Positions 1-7,600 of a stretch of DNA of 48,648 bases are shown in pieces. The notes beneath the pieces were generated by a model that was not told where the DNA came from, searched no databases, and saw nothing but the letters and a program-made list of their open reading frames with translations. How positions within the stretch are numbered: the first letter of the stretch is position 1; each line of letters begins with the position of its first letter. The stretch lies in the NCBI GenBank assembly GCA_017404665.1, contig JAFRBX010000064.1, forward strand, positions 1 to 48,648. Reading direction: 5' to 3'. Made by a program: the position numbers and the translations under genes. This DNA is from Ruminococcus sp. (GTDB lineage Bacteria; Bacillota; Clostridia; Oscillospirales; Acutalibacteraceae).

Positions 1-168
1 AGCTTTTACAAGGCTATCCATACGCTGGGTGCATTCTTCCTCAACTGCTGCTAAATGTTCAGACAGCTTGCAGGAAGTCAACAAGTTAGTGTAGAGGATT
101 GGGCGGTGCTGTTTGAGATAACGCCTGCGGCGCTGTCCCCAAACACCGATGCAGGATAACTTTTTCTT
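1..168 (-). pseudogene. TnpV-family protein fragment, cut at left edge and N-terminally truncated
   Basis: The minus strand reads in frame from a TAG at 169-171 to the window edge. It gives GQRRRRYLKQHRPILYTNLL followed by SEHLAAVEEE. This matches my recollection of the central part of TnpV proteins of clostridial transposons (Tn4451-like), which carry a conserved HRPxLYxxLLxxGKLxxHLAxVEE block. The normal N-terminal part of TnpV and any start codon are missing upstream, because the frame is closed within about 18 residues of the conserved region. I read it as a decayed mobile-element gene; its 3' part lies outside the window. TnpV function is not well established. Confidence 0.7.
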
Positions 169-224
169 CTAACTAACTAACGATTCACTTATTCGTTCTT
201 ATTCTGTTGTGTTTATTTGTATGA

Positions 225-830
225 TTATTTGAGCTTATGCGTTACGCAAACGGCGACGCCCTGTATCTGTAAATCTTCGGGATAAATGTCCGGATACGAC
301 TCTTTATCTTCATTGCAGGAGCGGAGAGTAAATCTATCGTTTTCCTTTTGTAAGAGTTTAAGGTTATTTTTGCCTTCATACAAAGCTACAACATAATCGC
401 CGATGTCGGCGGTATTCTGTTGTCTTATGATCACATAATCTCCGGGATAAATACCTGCGCCTATCATCGATTCACCTTTTGCGATCAGAGCGAAAAAGTT
501 TCCTTTGCCGACAATACTCTCCGGCATACGGATGTATTCGATGACGGTTTCTTCTTCCTCCTGACCTTCACCGCAGGCAACATAGCCGAGAACCTTCATA
601 TACTTTGACGGACTTTCCATTCCCATCTCTGTTGTATTGATACTTCTTCGACCGTCATATTGAAGCACGCCGTTATCATTCATCTCTTTGAGATAACGGT
701 GGACGGAAGAGAGAGGAACACCGGTACCTGCTACGATATCTCTGACGGAAGGATAGCGCATATTCTCTGCGTAATACTGATTGATATATTCTACTATTCC
801 GTTGTATCTATCTGTTCTTTTCTTACCCAT
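225..830 (-). CDS. LexA-like self-cleaving repressor (S24 family)
   Basis: This 201-residue protein has an N-terminal winged-helix DNA-binding domain (about 5-60, with YPSVRDIV and SVHRYLKEM as in LexA) and a C-terminal S24 peptidase domain (about 75-198). The autocleavage site reads VACGE, so the scissile pair is Cys86-Gly87. LexA has Ala-Gly there, while UmuD has Cys-Gly. The catalytic dyad is visible as Ser121 (GESM) and Lys158 (LKLL). By family knowledge it represses target promoters until RecA filaments trigger self-cleavage. Two matching operators flank its own promoter, so autoregulation is likely. Because of the nearby TnpV remnant it could be either the host SOS repressor or a mobile-element paralogue. 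I leave the symbol blank for that reason. Confidence 0.85.
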   Translation of the reverse strand: MGKKRTDRYNGIVEYINQYYAENMRYPSVRDIVAGTGVPLSSVHRYLKEMNDNGVLQYDGRRSINTTEMGMESPSKYMKVLGYVACGEGQEEEETVIEYIRMPESIVGKGNFFALIAKGESMIGAGIYPGDYVIIRQQNTADIGDYVVALYEGKNNLKLLQKENDRFTLRSCNEDKESYPDIYPEDLQIQGVAVCVTHKLK

Positions 831-855
831 AAACTCACCAACTAAAAGCTAAACT

Positions 856-874
856 TTGAAACGGAATGTTTTAG
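856..874 (-). promoter_or_regulatory. Putative repressor operator, promoter-proximal copy
   Basis: The plus strand reads TTGAAAC-GGAAT-GTTTTAG, a pseudo-palindrome with an AAAC-N5-GTTT core. It lies just downstream of the -10 box of the LexA-like gene, over the expected transcription start. A second copy sits exactly 60 bp away at 916-934. The shared arms and spacing point to a repressor binding site; the assignment to the adjacent LexA-like protein is inference. Confidence 0.6.
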
Positions 875-881
875 TAATGTA

Positions 882-910
882 ATAATAACACTTTCACAAG
901 TCGCTGTCAA
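882..910 (-). promoter_or_regulatory. Sigma-A promoter of the LexA-like gene
   Basis: Read on the minus strand there is a perfect -35 TTGACA (905-910), a 17-nt spacer, and a -10 TATTAT (882-887). The start codon is at 830. The promoter is bracketed by the two TTGAAAC-N5-GTTT palindromes. Confidence 0.8.
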
Positions 911-915
911 TAGGT

Positions 916-934
916 TTGAAACAAAAAGTTTAAG
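916..934 (-). promoter_or_regulatory. Putative repressor operator, distal copy
   Basis: The plus strand reads TTGAAAC-AAAAA-GTTTAAG. It has the same arms and 5-nt spacing as the site at 856-874 and abuts the -35 box from upstream. Differences are confined to the 5-nt spacer and one arm base. Confidence 0.6.
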
Positions 935-1119
935 ATTCACATAAACCTCTTCACAAATGCTCACAAATCGTCTGTGGCGCGAGTTTAAGTATTCAGCGAA
1001 GGTTTACCCTAATATGCCGCAAACCGTAAAACGCGCTCATAAGTGCTTCTCTTGTTCGATTGAAAATTTAAGTCATTTCGGCAGAAGGAAGAGAGTCCCG
1101 ACGTGCGTTTTATAAATCA

Positions 1120-1154
1120 AACAGCGGAGAGACTAAAGTGTCATCTCCGCTGTT
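1120..1154 (-). terminator. Terminator of the DUF6809-like gene
   Basis: Perfect 11-bp arms AACAGCGGAGA (1120-1130) and TCTCCGCTGTT (1144-1154). On the minus strand they are followed by TTTGATTTAT. One arm overlaps the last codons of the gene. Confidence 0.7.
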
Positions 1155-1416
1155 GTGTATCTGTGTATATTTCTGTTGTCATCTTCACTCCGAGTTTGAA
1201 TCCTTCGATGTAGGCGTCGCATTCCGAAAGAGCAATCAGCGATAACTGACAGCTGTCTATCTGTTCCAGTATCTCTCTTTGCTGCTCGTCAGTCAAAAGA
1301 TCTTTCAACTCATCAAGTAAACCTGTCATCTCAGACAGCTTTTTCTTAGTCTCCTTGCCCTGCCGATACTCGCTTGGATTGATATTCCCAAAGTAGAAAT
1401 TCTCCAATGTGGTCAT
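1141..1416 (-). CDS. Small acidic protein, DUF6809-like
   Basis: This is a 91-residue soluble protein starting MTTLENFYFGNINPSE. The N-terminal L-x-Y/F-GNI-x-PSE motif followed by a helical segment is what I associate with the clostridial DUF6809 family, whose function is unknown. The frame stays open to 1470, but I place the start at 1416 because AAGGAGCG lies just upstream on the minus strand at a suitable distance. The rest is predicted helical (LLDELKDLL, REILEQID). A terminator hairpin overlaps the stop region. It sits between the LexA-like gene and the giant surface protein gene, and nothing ties it functionally to either. Confidence 0.65.
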   Translation of the reverse strand: MTTLENFYFGNINPSEYRQGKETKKKLSEMTGLLDELKDLLTDEQQREILEQIDSCQLSLIALSECDAYIEGFKLGVKMTTEIYTDTQQRR

Positions 1417-1526
1417 GGTATCACGCTCCTTACAAGCACAACACAATACCACAGAAAAGGAAATAGTCAAGCTAAACCTTAACGTGATACCGCATAATAT
1501 TGAAGTACCACACTTTCATAAACCTG

Positions 1527-1560
1527 AACAGCGAGACAGAAACGAATCTGTCTCGCTGTT
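1527..1560 (-). terminator. Perfect 14-bp hairpin after the giant gene
   Basis: Arms AACAGCGAGACAGA (1527-1540) and TCTGTCTCGCTGTT (1547-1560) with a 6-nt loop, 48 bp beyond the stop of the 2826-residue gene. The T-tract is poor on the minus strand (TCAGGTTTATG) and better on the plus strand (AGTCTTTTG). The stem could therefore act in both directions or simply protect the 3' end. Confidence 0.65.
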
Positions 1561-1607
1561 AGTCTTTTGAACGATATTCAGTTTACAACGTTCACGGAAT
1601 AAATGAA

Positions 1608-4600
1608 CTATTGTGCTGCGGGGTTTTGAGGAATTGCAATCTGCGATACCTGATTGAAACTGCATAAGCAGCCGCCGTAGTACATATTCTTCTTGTAGTC
1701 GTTGTAGAATACGCGAACCATTCCGTTAGCGTCGGTATAACGGATATAGGCTCTGGCGTCGATCTTCTGGTTCTTTTTCTCAGCGTCAGAACCCTCGTAG
1801 GTCACAACGAGCGTATACAGTCTGTAATCCGTAAAGTTTTTATGGTCTTTTTTGATCTGCCCCGTTCCCTTTGTGCAGTTGACGTTGGTGATGTAGCGGA
1901 AGTCAGTCTCTGCGGTACCGGCGCCCTTTTCGGGGTTGGTGTTTACGCCGTTTACGTTATCGCCCTTGTATTGAAGCTTATACTTTGTAGTATCTTTGAT
2001 ACCGTAATGCTCAATAAAGGTATTGATGTTCGTTTCGGTACCGACTACGTATCCGTATTCAACGCCGCTTGACGATATACTGTTGATCGAAGAATACAAA
2101 GACTCGCTCAGAGATGTTACGAATCTCAGTCCTCCCGGCTTCTCTGTCTCATAGTTTTCATCATAGTATTCGGGGAGACGTATCTGTACGCCCGCCAGTC
2201 CGAAGCCGCGGATCGGTGCATCACCATAGTTGTTTGCATCGCCGTTCTCACCGGTCGCCTTCTCCACTGTTCCAACTTCGATCCATTTTGCGTACAGGTG
2301 ATAGTCCTTAGGATTCTCAGCATCGCTCTTAGGATAGGTGTCAGAGCTGAAGTTTGCGGCTATCGTTGCGGAAGCAACGTTAGCTACATAGCCATCCGCG
2401 TGATACCAGCCCGCAAAGACATACTCATCGCCCGCCCACTCGGGGATATCATAGAAGTGATCGATCTTATAGCCGTTGTTCTTGATGTCTCCGGGGCCGT
2501 AGACCCTGAAGACTGCATCGTCGTGATCAGGCTGATTCTCGTGGAACACGATTCTGTAAGCGGGTTCATCCACCATTTCGACATAGCTTACCTTTTCGCC
2601 GTTGACATAATGGATGCCTTCGACGTCGATCGTGAAGGGAATGTCCGCAGCTTTCTTATAAGAATCGTTGTCGGGAGTATCGGTTTCACGGAGCACATAC
2701 TCACCGGGCTCGAGGTTCGTTGTGTAAACATCAGCTGTCGATGTGAATTCATGCAGCACCTGCGTTTTCTCTTTATTGAGGATCTGCAGGGTCGCGCCGG
2801 CAAGACCTTCTCCGTTCACGTCGACCTTCTTGATCTTCGCTTTGCATACCGTAACATAGTGATACATCGTTTCACTGGGGATATTGGCAGCGCTGCCGTT
2901 CACGTTTATGATCCTGGCAGTATTGTCGATCTCCACCATGTTATGTTCCACATCTATCGACGGATCGATACTGACGGTTGCAGGAACGATGATCGTGATC
3001 GTCTCGTCGGGAGCAAGATAGGAGATCGTAGCGACGAATTTCGCTCGACCGTTTTCCGACGTGATAGCGTACTCAGAAATACGCGTGTGCTTGTTGATCG
3101 CAATCGGATCCTCATCATCCACAGCAACTTTAACAGTGTTAGTCAGGATCAGGTCGCTATCGAGCAGATCCTCAACCGCAATATTATTGATATTGACATG
3201 CTCGTCGTGATTGGTGAAGCTGAGGCTGTACTCGATCGTACTGTCGTTGACAACGCCCACGCGGTGATCGGCGTCTTTTCCCGTTTCGGGGAACGAGGTC
3301 TTGTGGAATTCGGGGTACGCGTAATGCAGACGCACAGTGGAAAGCGACGTGTTCGTGAAAGCAACATTGTTCGTTGAGTACGCAATATGTGCCTCGTTGT
3401 AGGTCATCACATCATTTTCCGGATTAGACTCAGGCGACTTCATAATAACGCTGAAGGTGATGGACGACTTTTTGCCGTTAGTAGTTACCTTATCGGCAGG
3501 CAGTACGAACGGTGTGTTGTTCCCTTTTGAATTATATCGACAGTCAACAGCGACCGCCTTGACTCTGGCTTTGTCGGCGCCTGTAGGAGCGGTGGTCGTC
3601 CATATCTCCGTCTTGGTGATATCGAGATCAGCTTCGGTGATGGGATCGTCGGTGATGCAGTAATACACCACCGGAGCGCAGTAGTATTTGGTACCGCTGC
3701 CGTTATAAGTATTATCTAACAACGAACTGATACCTGAAATATCTACTGACTGGAATTCACCGTGCCAGTCATATTCAGTGCCTGTCAGACTGTTCTCGAT
3801 AACATCATACATGATGATATCCTGTGAGGACTGTGCGCCGTTCATGAAAGAAACGTCATACGAATAACCGGAGTCCAGTCCAACAGTCTGATCCTTGAAC
3901 ATAACGTCGCCCTCGGAACGGACAGAGCTCTTAAAGCCCGTTGAATACTGGCTGGGAGCAAGGCACTTTGTCGAACCGTAGGTAAAGGCAGAAAAATCAC
4001 TGTCAAGATCCTTGAAATAGATGCGCGACTTTTCATCGATGCCGGACGAGATACTGTTGTACCTATACTTGGGCGGGCTCTGATCCTCAGTTGTATCGAT
4101 AAAGCATACGGAGTTTGTCTGCGCCTCGCCGTTGGTGAGGATATTACCCAGCGTCGTTTTCATCTTGAACCACACGCTGTAGCCCGTCGCCTTAACGCCC
4201 TCGGGAGTATTGATCGTCACCTTCATCATCGTGCGTCCCGAGCCCTGCCAGTTTTCTATCAAATCTACGGAATAATAACCTGACGAGAAGTTCGAATCTC
4301 TTCCCGCAAAGCTGTTATAGCTTGCCGCGCCGTTAGACAGACTCACTTTCTTGTTAGATGTAACCGGGTTTACAAACAGCGTACTCTTATCGACGGTGAA
4401 GCCGGTCGGGAGCAAGTCGTAGAAGACGCCCGAGTCAATCAGCTTAGCAATACGCTCGTTATTCTCGTCAACCGAGCTGCTGAGGCCCCAGCCTTCGATG
4501 ACTGCATTGATCGACTGTACGCCGTTTTCATCTGTTTCGGGATAAAGGGGGTTGGTGGTTGCTTTCGCATCGCAGCTCTGAGCAACATAAAGTGTACTTT

Positions 4601-7600
4601 CGCCGATTGAAAGCTCATAAGAGCTCGGGAACCCGCCGTTGGTTTCCATATCTCTGGAGTCCTTCGCAGCGCCGTCGGATCTGTTGGTCACCGTCAAAGT
4701 ACACTTGTTTTTGATCAGCGTGTTCTTGCCGGCTGCAACGTCACTCTTCACACGATCATAGACTTTGTTGCTGGCGTTGAGGCAAAGGTTAGGTTGAGCA
4801 ATGATCTTTGTCGTGAAGAAGCCGGATTTATGCTTGATCTGATAGCCGACTGTTTTTTCGGGCAGATAGACCTTAAAGTGAGAAACGCCGTATTCAGTTT
4901 CATTGACTGATGTATTCGTATCGTCCTCTGTTTTTTCCAGATCGTTGGCTTTCACGGTCTTGAATAGTGTAAAGCTGCTGTCGCCCTCGGCTCTGATCCA
5001 TACCTCGATATCGTCATAATCCTTATAAGAGTCATGCTGATACGGCTCGGACCACTCTCCGGTTTCAGCTCCTTCGGGCTTAAGATAGACCGCGTCGAAC
5101 TCGGTGAGATACAAATCGATCGTATTGAAGTGATAATCCGAATCGCCAAGTGCTTCGCCAACCAACGCACTGGAAGAATCGGTTGTCGCGTTCCAGCTGT
5201 AGGGAGTTGCGCCCTTAACTGTGGACAGCACGATATCCTTATCGCCCTTTGCGCCGTCACTGATCGTCATTTCACGTTCGACGGTCGAATAGGTCTTGGT
5301 TTTTTCATACCACTTCTTGCTGTTGTCAAGATTCTTATACTCCTGATATGTTATCGAGAAAGGCAGATAATTATATCCGGTACGATTCAATATCAGTTCC
5401 TGCGCACCTTCCTTGATGCGGCTGGTTTCGGCTTTCCCGTAATCCTTGATATACTTTTCAAATGCTCTTGTATCTCCGTAGGGCAGAATGTAAACGCCAG
5501 CTGTACCGGATGTCCTGTATTGTGCTTTGTGCCCGGAGATATATTCTACTGTCAGGACTGCCTCATTATAGATGGTTTTCCATCCCGAGTCTCCGGTCAG
5601 GCGCGGATGCTTGGTAACGACAGTCGTTTTGAAAGTGCCGCTTTCATAGAACTTGTCGCCGCCCTGCGTTTTTGTATAAACGACGGATCCTTCGTGGACG
5701 GGATCCTCACTCCAGCTCACCTTGAACTTCTGGCTACTGGTATTCTCATGGGCTGAGGTCAATGTCCAAGTGACATAGAAATACTGATCCGCGTCGGCGG
5801 GCTCGGGACCCCAATCGGTACTCCAGCCGAAGGAGGCGTTCGCCTGTTCTTTCAACGCCGAGGCTTTTGCCTCTGTATGCACCTCGAGTCCGAGCTCCTT
5901 CGTATAGTTAGCAGGAGCAACATTTTCTTGATTGACAATGATTCTGACGTTTAACGGATCCTTGCTTTGATCGCGTTCGGGGTCGCTGGGATCGTAATTC
6001 AGATCGCGCAGGTAATAATTCCCCGCAAAGGCGCCGGTCTCGTCGATATATCCGCCGTTTAAACTGCGAAGCTGCGAGGCGTCAAGCGTATAAGAGATAT
6101 TGAAAACCTGATTCTGGAACTGGCTTCCGTCGATCTCGTCATTATTTGTGATGATATAATAATCATTATCGGTGGTATCATCATAAACAAAGTTGGAATC
6201 GAGGGTGTCACCGCCCTTTTTCTCCAACCCGTTGCCGATGTTGTTGGTACCGACGGGTGTTCCGCTGCTGTTCTCAAAGATATACTTCGGAACATAGATT
6301 TTTACCGTTTCGGGAGAGAGGACTTTATTGCCCGCCTGAGACGCTGCCACTTGATCAAAGTCGAACTCCACATACAGACCGACCGAAACGCCGCTGGCTC
6401 CTGTCTTCGGCGCGATCACGATGTGGTCGCCGGTATTGGTAGCATAATCATTAGACGGAGTCGACCATCTGACGGTATACTTATAAATATTATCGGATGA
6501 AATAATCAGCGAATTATCGGTAGCTGTCCATTTGGCGTGATAGGTCGTATTGTTGCTGATAGGCGTAGAGGTGGTGAGCTTTGTGGTTTCATCGGCCACA
6601 TCGGTATACCAGCCGCCGAAGACAAATCCGTCGCGTGTGGCGCCGGGAATCGCATTGACGCTGCCGCCGGAAGGAATCTTCTCGCTGCGGGTCGTAACGT
6701 TCGCGTCAGGCGCAACTAATGCGCCCTCGCCCGGATCAAATGTTACCGTCACGGTCTTTGCCGCCCAGTGTGCGTATAAGGTGCAGTCGGCCGTGGGCGT
6801 AAAGGAATAATCTTTCCTGTCACCACCCGACGCGGCAGTATACCAGCCGAGGAATTCATATTCGACGCCGTTTTCTGTCCGTGTCGGCGTGGGGAGCTCC
6901 TCGATCGCCTTGCCGTCATAGACCTTGATCCTGTACTGATCGTTCTCTTCGTCATAGTACAGATTCGGCAGAGTACCGCCCTGAGGATCGAGCGTGACCG
7001 TACGAATAACTTTTGTTTCCCAGTCGGCGATCACATGCGTGCCTGAGGACAGGTTGATCGTGATGTAGCCGTTATCGTCTGATAAGTTGTCGATTTCATC
7101 AGAAAGATTGCGGTTGCCGAACATCCAGCCCTTGAAGCCTTCTGTAACGGTGAATTCAGGCAGGGTTGGACGACCGGAAGACCCGGCTGTTTTGTATATC
7201 TTATAATTCGCATCGGTCTCGACCTTGTAAGCCGGGAATATCTGCGTGATCGTATTCGATGTATAGACGCCGCCGTTAGAATCGAACTGCGGCTTATAAC
7301 CCCAGTGTGCATAGTAGGTGGTGTTAGTTTCAGCCGGGGTTTCAGTGGTAACTTTTGTTCCGCCTGTAGCGGCAGTATACCAGCCGTCCAGCTCAGAAGC
7401 TCCGAAGAAAGGCGTCGGCAGTACACCGAGATTCTGACCGTACTTATAATGCTTGATCAGCGTAGTCTTGGTGGGATCATCGTCGAAATACGCGCTCCCT
7501 CCGCCATTGGCGTCAAAGGTGATTGTCGGGTTCTCGACCCAGTGAGCGTACAACGTGCATGATGAACCGACCTCGGTATCAGATTCGATTTTGGTTCCGG

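Noticed and set aside
2298-3377. 359-codon plus-strand frame inside the giant surface protein gene
   Set aside because: It is fully antisense to a gene with clear domains and signal peptide. Long antisense frames are expected from its codon use.
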